From contig VBHN01000184.1 in NCBI GenBank assembly GCA_005881155.1, forward strand, positions 1 through 38,099: 38,099 bases of DNA. Direction: 5' to 3'. Origin of the DNA: Chloroflexota bacterium (GTDB lineage Bacteria > Chloroflexota > Dormibacteria > Dormibacterales > Dormibacteraceae). Under the pieces are notes generated by a model that saw nothing but the letters and a program-made list of their open reading frames with translations, was not told where the DNA came from and made no database searches. Numbering within the stretch: the stretch's first letter is position 1; every line of letters starts with the position of its first letter. Below are positions 16,769 through 24,536 of this stretch, piece by piece. The position numbers and the translations under genes are program-made.

Positions 16769-17437
16769 TTGACTTCAATCCTGAAAGGCCTCGCGGCGAT
16801 CTTCGCGGTGGTCATGGTGAACCACTCCGGCGCCCACCTGGCCGTCACCGGCAAGCCGGTCCATGCGCCTTCGCCCGCCAAGTCGTCGCAGCCGGCCGCC
16901 ACCGCGCCCGACACCAGCAACACCGATCTCTACAGCTGGATCCACGGCTACAACCCGAAGCCGTACTTCCCTCCGCCTCCGCCCACCCCCGACCCGGCCC
17001 AGGAGGCCCCGGCTGACAACCAGCCGATCAGCCAGCTGCCCATCGCCGCCCATCCCGCCCCCGCGCCTCCGCCCGTGGTGATCGGCTCGACCCAGCAGGC
17101 CTACATCAACGGCGACCGCGCAGGCGCCGGCCTGGGCCCCCTGACCTGGAACTCCTGCCTGGCCGGGATCGCGTACCAGAATGCCGCCCGGATGGCGAAC
17201 CAGGGCTTCATCTCGCACGCCGGCGGCCCCAGCCAGGACCTCGGCTGCGGGCTCGGGAACCGCGCCGGTGAGAACGTCGGCTACTGGTCGGGCGGCGTCA
17301 ACGACGCACAGCTCAACAGCATGTTCATGAACAGCTCCGGCCACCGGGCCAACATCATGGGTCCCTACCACTACGTCGGAACCGCCTGGGTCGTCGCCCG
17401 CAACGGCTACGCCTACATCGCGGTGGAGTTCAGCTAG
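16769..17437 (+). CDS. Secreted CAP/SCP-domain protein
   Basis: A 222-residue protein. TTG 16769 is preferred to the track's GTG 16757 because GGAGGTGA ends 8 nt before it and the GTG lies inside that ribosome site. A hydrophobic N-terminus (ILKGLAAIFAVVMV) serves as signal or anchor. A Pro-rich linker (YFPPPPPTPDPAQEAP) follows, then a CAP domain from about residue 105 with NSCLAGIAYQNAARMA, GENVGYWSGG and SSGHRANIMGPYHYVG. Bacterial CAP proteins act outside the cell, with roles in spore coat, wall or lipid binding; the activity here is unknown. A 12-bp-stem terminator follows, so it is probably monocistronic. Confidence 0.9.
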   Translation: MTSILKGLAAIFAVVMVNHSGAHLAVTGKPVHAPSPAKSSQPAATAPDTSNTDLYSWIHGYNPKPYFPPPPPTPDPAQEAPADNQPISQLPIAAHPAPAPPPVVIGSTQQAYINGDRAGAGLGPLTWNSCLAGIAYQNAARMANQGFISHAGGPSQDLGCGLGNRAGENVGYWSGGVNDAQLNSMFMNSSGHRANIMGPYHYVGTAWVVARNGYAYIAVEFS

Positions 17438-17456
17438 CAGCTCCTCGCTTCGGACA

Positions 17457-17502
17457 AAGAGGCGAGCCCGGGTCCCCGCCCACGGCTCGCCTCTTCTTTT
17501 TG
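17457..17502 (+). terminator. Rho-independent terminator after the CAP gene
   Basis: AAGAGGCGAGCC (17457-17468) and GGCTCGCCTCTT (17484-17495) form a perfect 12-bp stem with a 15-nt loop, followed by CTTTTTG. It lies 20 bp after the CAP stop codon and 41 bp before htpX, isolating the two. Confidence 0.92.
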
Positions 17503-17542
17503 TTAGGTTCGAGCCGAGCGGCGGGTATCACTACTGCGCTGA

Positions 17543-18445
17543 ATGGTCAAGAAGATCGGAACCGACTGGGGCTTGAATGTGCGGATGGCCCTGACCCTGT
17601 TCCTGCTCGCCTGCCTCTACCTCGCCTTCATGGCGGCCCTGGCCGTCTTCCACGTCAACTTCTTCCTGATCCTGATCGTCGCGGGCGTCCTGCTGGTGGC
17701 CCAGTACTACTTCTCCGACCAGCTGATCCTGCTCTCCATGGGAGCCAAGGAGGTCTCCGAACAGCAGGCGCCGGAGCTTCATGACATGGTCGGCCGGCTG
17801 GCGGCGATGACCGGCCTGCCCAAGCCGCGGGTGGCGATCATCGACACGCCGGTGCCCAACGCGATGGCCACCGGGCGCAACCCAAAGCACTCCCTGGTCG
17901 CCGTCACCACCGGCATCCTGCAGACCCTGGACAACGAGGAGCTGGAGGCGGTGCTGGCGCACGAGATGAGCCACGTGATCCACCGCGACATGCGGGTCAT
18001 GGCCATGGCCAGCTTCTTCGCCACCGTCGCGTCCTTCATCGTCCAGTCCGGCCTCTGGGGCGGCCTCTACGGCGGCTACGGTGGCGACCGGGAGGACCGT
18101 GACCGCGGCAGCTCCTTCATCTTCATCTTCCTGGTCTCGGTGGTCGTCTGGGCGATCAGCTTCGTGCTCATCCGCACCCTGAGCCGCTATCGCGAGTACT
18201 CGGCCGACCGCGGCTCGGCGATCATCACCGGCCAGCCTTCGAAGCTGGCCTCCGCCCTGGTCAAGATCAGCGGGCGCATGCAGCGCATCCCGGACGCCGA
18301 CCTGCGCTCGGTCGAGGCCGGCAACACGCTGATGATCTTCCCCGCCGTCAGCCGGGGCTCGATCTCGGAGATCTTCTCGACCCACCCCTCGCTGGAGCAC
18401 CGGCTGGCCAAGCTCCAGGAGATGGAAGCCAACCTCGCCCGTTGA
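17543..18445 (+). CDS. htpX: HtpX membrane zinc metalloprotease (M48B)
   Basis: A 300-residue protein from ATG 17543. Two N-terminal helices (about 14-34 and 37-55), the zinc motif HEMSHVIHRDM near residue 140, two further hydrophobic segments, and the third ligand in RYREYSADRGSA. The ending STHPSLEHRLAKLQEME is typical. HtpX degrades damaged membrane proteins under envelope stress. It is followed after 30 bp by pspAB, a pairing seen in Actinobacteria-type genomes. A Gly-rich insert (YGGYGGDREDRDRG) sits between helices 3 and 4. Confidence 0.96.
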   Translation: MVKKIGTDWGLNVRMALTLFLLACLYLAFMAALAVFHVNFFLILIVAGVLLVAQYYFSDQLILLSMGAKEVSEQQAPELHDMVGRLAAMTGLPKPRVAIIDTPVPNAMATGRNPKHSLVAVTTGILQTLDNEELEAVLAHEMSHVIHRDMRVMAMASFFATVASFIVQSGLWGGLYGGYGGDREDRDRGSSFIFIFLVSVVVWAISFVLIRTLSRYREYSADRGSAIITGQPSKLASALVKISGRMQRIPDADLRSVEAGNTLMIFPAVSRGSISEIFSTHPSLEHRLAKLQEMEANLAR

Positions 18446-18475
18446 GAGAACCGACCGCTAAAGTCCCCGCTTAGA

Positions 18476-19042
18476 TTGGGCTTCCTCGACAGCCTCCTCG
18501 GGCGCACCCGGCTTCCCAAGTCCAACGAGGACAAGCTCTTCGCCATGAGCACGGCGGCGGTCGGCCTCGAGGCCTCGGCCGGGATCAAGCCGGCCGGGCG
18601 GGCTGGCATCGTCTTCAAGCGCCTTCCCCCCGGCCGCTTCGACCAGTTGCACAAGGCCCTGCTCGACCTTCTCAAGCTGCAGGGCGAAGGGGACGGGTTG
18701 ACGGTCGAGGACAAGACCGACGATCTCGGCTTCGACTGGCTCATTCTCGCCGGCGCCGACTTCGAGGACGCCATCGCCGCCATCCACAGCGCCGCCACCT
18801 CCCTGCTCGAGGAAGGGCTGGGCGACCTCCTGCTGGCGGTCGCCTTCCGGTTCGAGCGCGAAGGCAGGCCCGAGTACTGGATCTACGCCTACAAGCAGGG
18901 GACCTATTACCCCTTCGTTCCCGTCGGCGACCACCAACGGGACAACGCCGAGGAGCTTCGCCTGTCCGCGCTGGGGAAAGCCGAACTGCCCGTCGAGCCG
19001 GTGCTGGAGCGCTGGTACGCACTCTGGGGAATTCCGGTTTGA
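18476..19042 (+). CDS. pspAB: PspA-associated protein PspAB
   Basis: A 188-residue soluble protein from TTG 18476. It starts MGFLDSLLGRTRLPKSNEDKLF, the hallmark of PspAB, with the internal segment EDKTDDLGFDWLIL and the end EPVLERWYALWGIP. PspAB is found with PspA, PspAA and HtpX in high-GC monoderms and is thought to act in the phage-shock/membrane-stress response; its biochemistry is unclear. PspA itself is not in this window. TAAAGT 11 nt upstream could give its own promoter, but cotranscription with htpX is likely. Confidence 0.85.
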   Translation: MGFLDSLLGRTRLPKSNEDKLFAMSTAAVGLEASAGIKPAGRAGIVFKRLPPGRFDQLHKALLDLLKLQGEGDGLTVEDKTDDLGFDWLILAGADFEDAIAAIHSAATSLLEEGLGDLLLAVAFRFEREGRPEYWIYAYKQGTYYPFVPVGDHQRDNAEELRLSALGKAELPVEPVLERWYALWGIPV

Positions 19043-19593
19043 GGGGGGACGTCCCCCCTGTCGGCCGTGCTCGGCGAAGCCCGCGCGCGGCCTACCCCCC
19101 TGGTCTGAAACGCCTGCGGCAGGACCTGGCCGAGCTCTACGGCTTCCACTTCAAAGACCCCCGCCGCGAGCGCCTCTTCATCTCCTCCCTGAGCTTCCTG
19201 GTCACCTGGATCGTGGTCCGGGTCATCGTCCACCTGATCCGTGCCGGGGTCGGACCCTTCCACAACGTCAGTGCCGGCGGCACCCACATCCATCACCTGG
19301 TCTGGGGGATCCTGCTGCTGCTGGTGGCCGGCTACCTGGCCCAGCTGGAGGCCAACGACAGCGACCGGCTCCGCTTCTTGGTCGCGGTCCTTTTCGGGGT
19401 TGGGGCCGCCCTTACGCTCGACGAGTTCGCGCTCTGGTTCTTCCTGGCCGACGTCTACTGGGCCCGCCAAGGAAGGGACAGCGTCGACGCCGTGATCGCC
19501 TTCTTCGGGCTCTTGAGCCTGGGCATCTGGGGTGGTCCCTTCCTGCGCGAGCTGACCCGCCGCTTCGTCCGCCGGCCCGCCCTCGCAAATTAG
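19039..19593 (+). CDS. Integral membrane protein with GGTHIHHLVWG motif, unknown function
   Basis: A 184-residue frame from TTG 19039 (overlapping the pspAB stop as TTGA). The membrane part begins near residue 47 and has about four helices. The conserved-looking GGTHIHHLVWGILLL and LTLDEFALWFFLADVYWARQGRDSVDA place His, Asp and Glu at helix ends, possibly a metal site. I have seen similar actinobacterial and Chloroflexi membrane proteins annotated only as hypothetical. The first 20 codons encode a low-complexity stretch across an 18-bp palindrome, so the true start may be later, at a CTG near 19105; no better ATG, GTG or TTG exists. Confidence 0.7.
   Translation: MRGDVPPVGRARRSPRAAYPPGLKRLRQDLAELYGFHFKDPRRERLFISSLSFLVTWIVVRVIVHLIRAGVGPFHNVSAGGTHIHHLVWGILLLLVAGYLAQLEANDSDRLRFLVAVLFGVGAALTLDEFALWFFLADVYWARQGRDSVDAVIAFFGLLSLGIWGGPFLRELTRRFVRRPALAN
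19042..19059. repeat. Perfect 18-bp palindrome AGGGGGGACGTCCCCCCT
   Basis: A perfect palindrome centred between 19050 and 19051. As RNA it would form a six G-C pair stem with an ACGU loop. It begins at the last base of the pspAB stop codon and lies inside the first codons of the next gene's TTG-started frame. No T-run follows, so it is not a classical terminator. It could slow ribosomes or polymerase between the two genes, or be a protein-binding site. Confidence 0.7.
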
Positions 19594-19607
19594 TACGGCG
19601 GCGTACG

Positions 19608-19637
19608 TTGACGCAGTATGCCGCAGTGTGTCATAAT
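19608..19637 (+). promoter_or_regulatory. Strong housekeeping-type promoter upstream of the basic helical protein
   Basis: TTGACG (19608-19613) and CATAAT (19632-19637) are separated by 18 bp, the closest match to a sigma-70/SigA promoter in the window. Transcription from about 19644 would give a 45-nt leader ending in GAGAGGG and an A-rich run before the ATG at 19690. Confidence 0.72.
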
Positions 19638-19689
19638 GCTTGTGAACCCCGAAATCCGAGATTGAAGAGAGGGAAAAAAGACCACGCTT

Positions 19690-20208
19690 ATGGCTGTTGA
19701 CATCAAGAAGGCTGTCGAAGACGCTGCCGAGACCACCGTCGAGACCGGCGTGAGAGGCGCCGACCTCCTCAGCGGCACCGCAGCGACGGTCGCCGACAGC
19801 GTTTCCCGGGCCGTCACGCACCCGGTTCGCGAGGCTCGCAAGCTGGAGCGCCGCGGCGCCCAGGCCAACAAGCGGCTCTCCCACGACGTCGCCGAGCTGT
19901 TCGACGACACCGAGGACGCGATCGAGGCCGTCATGCCCGAGAAGGTCGCCCTGCTGGGAATCCACGCGATCAAGCGACGGGCGCGCCGCACGGACCTGAT
20001 CGGAGATGTCGCCTACCGGACCCTTGAGGTCATCAACGGCGGCCTGGAGACGGTCCTGCGGACGCTCAACCGCTTCGAGAACGCGACCGAGCCGCCGGTG
20101 CGGCTGGCCGCCGCCCGCGGCCGCTCGGCGAGCCCGGCACGCCGCTCCACGAAGACCCGCGCGACGGGTCGCATCCGCCGGACGGCCCGCCGCCGAAAGA
20201 CCGCCTAA
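19690..20208 (+). CDS. Helical protein with Arg-rich, histone-H1-like tail, unknown function
   Basis: A 172-residue protein. Residues 1 to about 140 look all-helical and amphipathic, with mixed charge (MAVDIKKAVEDAAETTVETG). The last ~30 residues are Arg/Ser/Thr/Ala-rich (SPARRSTKTRATGRIRRTA), a tail that could bind nucleic acid, polyphosphate or acidic polymers. The layout recalls phasins or heparin-binding haemagglutinin with an Arg tail in place of a Lys tail; I do not recognise a family. A strong promoter, a purine-rich leader and a following hairpin suggest an abundant monocistronic product. Confidence 0.72.
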   Translation: MAVDIKKAVEDAAETTVETGVRGADLLSGTAATVADSVSRAVTHPVREARKLERRGAQANKRLSHDVAELFDDTEDAIEAVMPEKVALLGIHAIKRRARRTDLIGDVAYRTLEVINGGLETVLRTLNRFENATEPPVRLAAARGRSASPARRSTKTRATGRIRRTARRRKTA

Positions 20209-20234
20209 GCAACCGAAAAAACCCCCGCAGGTGG

Positions 20235-20259
20235 AGAGCCGCGCAGCGAGCGCGGCTCT
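20235..20259 (+). terminator. Hairpin after the basic-tail gene, probable terminator without a clear U-tract
   Basis: AGAGCCGCGC (20235-20244) and GCGCGGCTCT (20250-20259) form a perfect 10-bp stem with loop AGCGA, 26 bp after the stop codon. The bases after it (TCACACGTTTG) contain only a short T-run, so termination may be incomplete. Confidence 0.6.
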
Positions 20260-20288
20260 TCACACGTTTGCTGGCAGAATTTCCCGCC

Positions 20289-20906
20289 GTGGGGCTGCTG
20301 CTCGCCTTCGTCGCCATCTCGCTCCTGCTGGCCGTCACGCCTGGGCCCGACATGGCGCTGGTGACCAAGAACGCGCTCGCCCACGGGCCCCGCGGCGTGC
20401 TCCTGACCACGACCGGCATCGCCTTCGCGCTCGTCCTCTGGGTGACCGCGACGGCGATCGGACTGGCCGCCGTCCTCAAGGCGTCGACGACGCTCTTCTA
20501 CGCGATCAAGCTCGCGGGCGGGGCCTACCTCGCCTACCTCGGCATCCGGGCCTGGCTGGCCAGCCGCAAACAGCCCGGCGACCTGCTGGAAGGGGTCCGT
20601 TCGGCGCCGGCCGGGTCGATCCTCCGTCAGGGCTTCCTCAGCGCCGGGACCAACCCCAAGCTGGGCGTGCTCTTCGTCACCTTCCTGCCCCAGTTCGTCG
20701 ATCCCCGCCGGCCGCTGCTGGAGCAGCTGCTGCTTCTCGGGGCGATCTTCGCGGTGATCGGCTGGTCCTGGATGAACGTCTACGGCCTGCTGGTGGTGAG
20801 GATCCGCGACCTCATCACGTCTCCCGGCGTCCGGCGCTGGATGGACCGGGTCACCGGGACGGTCCTGATCGGCTTGGGCTTGCGCCTCGCGCTGGAGCGC
20901 GCCTAG
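20289..20906 (+). CDS. LysE/RhtB-family amino-acid exporter
   Basis: A 205-residue membrane protein with about six helices. The N-terminal LLLAVTPGPDMALVTKNAL holds the LysE-family PGPD signature, and SAGTNPKLGVLFVTFLPQF matches the conserved second-half motif. It exports amino acids or their derivatives by proton antiport; the substrate is unknown. GTG 20289 is preferred because CAGAAT lies 7 nt upstream, as in other leaderless starts here; the track start TTG 20268 adds seven residues. It ends 4 bp from the convergent CDF gene. Confidence 0.9.
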   Translation: MGLLLAFVAISLLLAVTPGPDMALVTKNALAHGPRGVLLTTTGIAFALVLWVTATAIGLAAVLKASTTLFYAIKLAGGAYLAYLGIRAWLASRKQPGDLLEGVRSAPAGSILRQGFLSAGTNPKLGVLFVTFLPQFVDPRRPLLEQLLLLGAIFAVIGWSWMNVYGLLVVRIRDLITSPGVRRWMDRVTGTVLIGLGLRLALERA

Positions 20907-20910
20907 GCGC

Positions 20911-22293
20911 TCAGGCGGAGCGGGCCGTCGCCCGGGTCACAACCTCTTCCAGCTCCGGCTCCGCGAGAAGTATCTTCCGCTCCAGCTCGTCCTCGACCAG
21001 GTGCGCCTGCTCCAGCGGCACCTCGGGCGCCATCTCGACCACCACGTGGGCGGTGATCCGCCCGTGCCGCGAGCTCAGCTCGACGTCCTGGCAGCGCAGC
21101 ACCTCGGGCTGCTCGGCGACTATCCGCCGGATTCGGTCCGCCAGCTCGGTGCGGGCCGCAGTCACGTCCCGCCCGGCGACGACGTCCGGCTCCAGCGGCT
21201 CCAGGTGGATGTCGACGCGGCTCGCCTCCGGCAGCTCCCGGCGGAGCTCCTGCTCCAGGTTCGCGGAGTGCTCTTCGGCCTCGTCCAGCGGCATCTTGGA
21301 GGGCAGCTTGGCGTGGAGCGTCAGGTGCAGCGAGCCGTCGCCCTCCTGCTCGACGGTTACGTTGTGGATGTCCTTGAAGCCGCCCAGCCGGTCGGCCGTG
21401 GCGTGCACCCGCTCGACCAGGTTCGCCTGCTCCGGCTGGCCCTCGACCGCCAGGAGAAGGTCAAGGTCCGGCAGCTCCTTGGAGACAGCCCGCTGGACCT
21501 GGTCCGTCAGCGTCTGGGCGCCTTCGACCGAAAGCGTGCGCCGGGTGGAGACGCGGGCGTCCGCGAGCAGCCTGCCGCCCGAACGCCGGACCCGGACCGA
21601 GCGGACCTCGCGGACGCCATGGACCTCGCCGATGGCCTTGCGAAGCCCGGCCTCGACGCCCGTCGGAGCCCTGTCCATGAGCTCGTCGCCGGCCTCGCGG
21701 AGGATCCGGATGGCGGTGACCCCGATCAGGCCAGCCACCAAGAGGGCGGCCACCGAGTCGGCCCAGGGATAGCCGAGCCGGACCGCGACCAGCCCCACCA
21801 GTACCCCGAATGAGGAGAGGACGTCCGCCACCCGGTTCTGCGCGTCCGCGGCCAGCGCGTCGCTGCCTGCCGCCCGGCCTGCCCAGCGCAGGACCACCGC
21901 GCGGACGCCCTCGACCAGCATCGCCGCCACCAGCAAGCCCATCGCGTAGTAGCTGGCGTCCACCCGCGCGCTGTTGGCCAGCAGGCGGTGAATGCCCTCC
22001 AGGGCGATGCCGCCCGCGGTCAGGGTCAGCAGGATGCCCTCCGTGTAGGCGGCCAGGTTCTCGACCCTCCCGTGCCCGTAGAGGTGCTCCGCGTCGGCCG
22101 GACGGCGAGCGGTCCGCACGGCAACCAGGGCAAAGGCCGAGGCGACCACGTCGAGCCCGGAGTGGGCGGCCTCGCTGATGATTCCGAGGCTCCCGGTCAG
22201 GATCCCCACCACGAGCTTGGCGAGGCAGATGACCGCGCCGACCAGCAGCGACCCGAGCGCCACCTGCTGGGGGCGGCGCGAGGAATCGAGCAC
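20911..22293 (-). CDS. Cation diffusion facilitator transporter with three tandem C-terminal domains
   Basis: A 460-residue protein from GTG 22293; the longer track ORF (22746) is a shadow across the hydrolase gene. Residues 8 to about 205 form the six-helix CDF channel, with SEAAHSGLDVVASAFAL and DAQNRVADVLSSFGVLVG giving the paired Asp/His-Asn metal sites. One C-terminal cytoplasmic domain is normal. Here about 255 residues follow, and they read as three ferredoxin-like repeats starting near DRAPTGVEAGLRKAIGEV, NLVERVHATADRLGGFKDIH and RTELADRIRRIVAEQPEVLR. It probably exports Zn2+, Fe2+, Mn2+ or similar. It is the last gene of a four-gene operon. Confidence 0.88.
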   Translation of the reverse strand: MLDSSRRPQQVALGSLLVGAVICLAKLVVGILTGSLGIISEAAHSGLDVVASAFALVAVRTARRPADAEHLYGHGRVENLAAYTEGILLTLTAGGIALEGIHRLLANSARVDASYYAMGLLVAAMLVEGVRAVVLRWAGRAAGSDALAADAQNRVADVLSSFGVLVGLVAVRLGYPWADSVAALLVAGLIGVTAIRILREAGDELMDRAPTGVEAGLRKAIGEVHGVREVRSVRVRRSGGRLLADARVSTRRTLSVEGAQTLTDQVQRAVSKELPDLDLLLAVEGQPEQANLVERVHATADRLGGFKDIHNVTVEQEGDGSLHLTLHAKLPSKMPLDEAEEHSANLEQELRRELPEASRVDIHLEPLEPDVVAGRDVTAARTELADRIRRIVAEQPEVLRCQDVELSSRHGRITAHVVVEMAPEVPLEQAHLVEDELERKILLAEPELEEVVTRATARSA

Positions 22294-22316
22294 CGAGGCG
22301 CCGCGCCTTGGCTCGC

Positions 22317-23213
22317 TCAGCCGGCCGCGCCCGCGCCGACCCAGTCCAGGATCCGGCCCGCGATCTCCTCGCCGGCGTCCTCCTGGAGCATGTGCGAGGC
22401 GCCGGCGATGGTCTCCATGACGCCGTGGGCGCCGGGCAGCAGTCGCGCGAAGCGCTCGCCCACCGCCGGCTGGAAGACGGGGTCCTGGTCGCTGAAGAGA
22501 ACCAGGGCGGGTACGTCCCAGCGACGCAAATCCTCGCGCACCCGCGCCATCTCCTCCGCGCCCGGGTCGTCCGCCTTGATCGGGACCAGCAGCGGAAAGG
22601 CTGCGACGCCCGCCTTCGACTCCCGGGTCGGCCAGGGCGCCTCGTAAGCGGCCAGCGTCGCCTCGTCGAGCTCGGTCGCGGAGCTCATCTGCATGACCCT
22701 GCCGACCTCCATGTCCAGCCCGACGCGCTCGGCGAAGTTTCGCCACCGGAGGAAGCCCTCGGTCGGCCAGCCGGCGCCCGGAGAGAAGAGGCCGGTGTTC
22801 AACACCACCAGGCGGGCGAAGCGGTCTTGCATCTCGGTGGCGGCCCGTAGGCCGATCGGCCCGCCCCAGTCCTGGACCACCACCGTGACCCCACGCAGGT
22901 CGAGGTTCTCAACCACCCGTTTGATCGACTCGGTGTGGCGGTCGAAGGAGTACCAATTCTGGTCGGTGGGCTTGTCGGAGCGGCCAAAGCCCAGGTAGTC
23001 GGGCGCGATGACCCGGAAGGCGGTGGCCAGCGGCGGGATCATCTTCCGATAGAGGTAGGACCAGTCCGGCTCGCCGTGGAGCAGCAGGATGGGGTCGCCG
23101 TGACCCTCGTCGAGGTAGTGCATGCGCAGGCCGTCGACGGTCAGGTAGTGGGGCTCGAACGGGTAGCCGGGCAGGTTCTCGAAGCGCTCGTCCGGAGTCC
23201 GGTAGACGTCCAT
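22317..23213 (-). CDS. Haloalkane-dehalogenase-like alpha/beta hydrolase (HLD-I type)
   Basis: A 298-residue protein from ATG 23213, with GGGGAG 8 nt upstream. It has LLLHGEPDWSYLYRKMIPPL (oxyanion/halide region, HGEP as in DhlA), VVVQDWGGPIGL (nucleophile Asp followed by the halide-binding Trp), LFSDQDPVFQP (acid Asp) and GASHMLQED (catalytic His). These match haloalkane dehalogenases of subfamily I, which convert haloalkanes to alcohols. Related epoxide hydrolases lack the DW pair. The natural substrate is unknown. It lies 14 bp after the K+ channel gene and 23 bp before the CDF gene, in one operon. Confidence 0.85.
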   Translation of the reverse strand: MDVYRTPDERFENLPGYPFEPHYLTVDGLRMHYLDEGHGDPILLLHGEPDWSYLYRKMIPPLATAFRVIAPDYLGFGRSDKPTDQNWYSFDRHTESIKRVVENLDLRGVTVVVQDWGGPIGLRAATEMQDRFARLVVLNTGLFSPGAGWPTEGFLRWRNFAERVGLDMEVGRVMQMSSATELDEATLAAYEAPWPTRESKAGVAAFPLLVPIKADDPGAEEMARVREDLRRWDVPALVLFSDQDPVFQPAVGERFARLLPGAHGVMETIAGASHMLQEDAGEEIAGRILDWVGAGAAG

Positions 23214-23227
23214 GGCAGCTCTCCCCT

Positions 23228-24031
23228 TCAGGTTTGCTCTTTGGGCAGCAGGACATCCTCGGCGGGCTGGCTCGCCGAAGGCGAATCCACGGTCGGGTTG
23301 AGAGCCATCTCGGCCATCAGGTGGCCGGCCATCAGGTAAGGCGACACCGCCTTGTTGGCCCCGGCCAGCTCCAGGCGCCGGATCGAGCCCGGTTGGCCCG
23401 CCCGGGCGACGATCCACAAGCGGGGATTCAGGGCCCTCGCGATGAGGGTGATGTAGACGCTCCGCTCGTCGGAGTCCACGGCGCTGATCAGCCCCCGCGC
23501 GTGCTCGATGCCGGCTTCCTTCAGGATCTGCTCGTCGGCAGCGTCGCCCTCGATGTGGAGGCGACTCTCGTGGCGCAGGCGCTCAACCGCCTCCGGGTTG
23601 TTGTCGATCACGACGTACGCGTGGTTGGATTCCTGGAACTCGCCGACCACCTGCGTGCCCATGCGGCCGTAGCCACAGACGATGAAGTGGTCGCGGAGCT
23701 CGCTGACCTGCCTCTGCAATCGACGCACTCTCCTGAACTCGAGGAAGTGGCCCTCACTGAGCGTCTCCGCGAAGACGCCGAAGCCGTAAAGCATGGTACC
23801 GACGCCGCTGACGATCAGCACCGAGGTGAAGACGCGGCCCGCGGTTCCCAACGGGTGGACCTCGCTGAAGCCCACCGTCGAGATGGTGATGATCGTCATG
23901 TAGAACGCGTCGAAAGGGCTCCAGCCCTCGACCAGCATGTAGCCGCCGGTGCCGAAGACGATGATCACGGCCAGCAGCACCACCGGCAGCCGGAAGCGGC
24001 CGAAGGGGTTCTCGACGCCCGCCCGGATCAC
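23228..24031 (-). CDS. Potassium channel with RCK/TrkA-N domain
   Basis: A 267-residue protein from GTG 24031, which overlaps the upstream stop as GTGA. A two-helix pore module (LPVVLLAVIIVFGTGGYML, then the filter TISTVGFSEVHPLGTAGR and a second helix) is followed by a RCK Rossmann domain with FIVCGYGRMGTQVVGEFQ, the acidic strand end VVIDNN, and DEQILKEAGIEHA. The filter reads TVGFSE instead of the more common TVGYGD, a variant seen in bacterial channels. The C-terminal TrkA-C domain is missing; the protein ends soon after PYLMAGHLMAEMAL. It probably gates K+ in response to a nucleotide. Confidence 0.9.
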   Translation of the reverse strand: MIRAGVENPFGRFRLPVVLLAVIIVFGTGGYMLVEGWSPFDAFYMTIITISTVGFSEVHPLGTAGRVFTSVLIVSGVGTMLYGFGVFAETLSEGHFLEFRRVRRLQRQVSELRDHFIVCGYGRMGTQVVGEFQESNHAYVVIDNNPEAVERLRHESRLHIEGDAADEQILKEAGIEHARGLISAVDSDERSVYITLIARALNPRLWIVARAGQPGSIRRLELAGANKAVSPYLMAGHLMAEMALNPTVDSPSASQPAEDVLLPKEQT

Positions 24032-24513
24032 GCCCGCGTCAGGGTGCGGCCCAGGAGCCGGGACAGCTCGGTCTCGCTGCCGCAGCGATTCTCGAGGTTG
24101 ACCTGGAAGAGGACGAGGAGGTCTTCGGGCTGGCGCTTGCGCAGCGTTGGAGCGTCGGGTGAGACGCCCGCCTTCACCGCCTCCAGGGTCGGCAGCGGCT
24201 CGACCTTGAGGCGCGTCGCCTTCAGGCGCAGGTCGGAGTCCTTGGAAAGTCCCTCCCGCGCCTGGTCGAGCAGCTCCCGAAAGCGCTTGCCGGTCACCCG
24301 GACCGGCGCCGGGCGCTTCTTCGAAAGCTGGGCGGCGCGCCGGAAGGCGTCGTCGCTGGCTCCCGGCAGGCCCGTGTAGCGGTTGATGCAGCCGAGCAGC
24401 CACCAGGCCTCGGCGTCCTTCGGCTTCCGCTCACAGGCCGCCTGGGCGACCTCCAGCGCATCGTGCATCTCGCCGGCCTGGTAGAGCGCCCGCGCCTCCT
24501 GAAGCAACTCCAT
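24028..24513 (-). CDS. TPR-containing protein, unknown function
   Basis: A 161-residue protein from ATG 24513. Residues 1 to about 66 form one or two tetratricopeptide-like units (ARALYQAGEMHDALEVAQAA, then DAEAWWLLGCINRYTG). The second half (EDLLVLFQVNLENRCGSETE) faintly resembles the strand before the active helix of DUF1025-type metallopeptidases, but there is no HExxH, so I do not assign enzymatic activity. It is the first gene of the operon leading to the K+ channel. TAGAGT lies 10 nt upstream of the ATG. Confidence 0.72.
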   Translation of the reverse strand: MELLQEARALYQAGEMHDALEVAQAACERKPKDAEAWWLLGCINRYTGLPGASDDAFRRAAQLSKKRPAPVRVTGKRFRELLDQAREGLSKDSDLRLKATRLKVEPLPTLEAVKAGVSPDAPTLRKRQPEDLLVLFQVNLENRCGSETELSRLLGRTLTRA

Positions 24514-24522
24514 GGGCGCGGC

Positions 24523-24529
24523 TACTCTA
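24523..24529. promoter_or_regulatory. Symmetric bidirectional -10 element (TACTCTA)
   Basis: TACTCTA reads TACTCT on the plus strand, 8 nt before the GNAT ATG at 24537, and TAGAGT on the minus strand, 10 nt before the TPR ATG at 24513. Both genes would then have no leader or only a few bases. The complete intergenic gap is 23 bp. Confidence 0.55.
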
Positions 24530-24536
24530 ACCCTCC

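Noticed and set aside
20895-20912. GAGCGC-GCCTAG-GCGCTC hairpin between convergent LysE and CDF genes as a bidirectional terminator
   Set aside because: The stem is only six pairs, lacks T-runs on either side and is largely coding; support is too weak.
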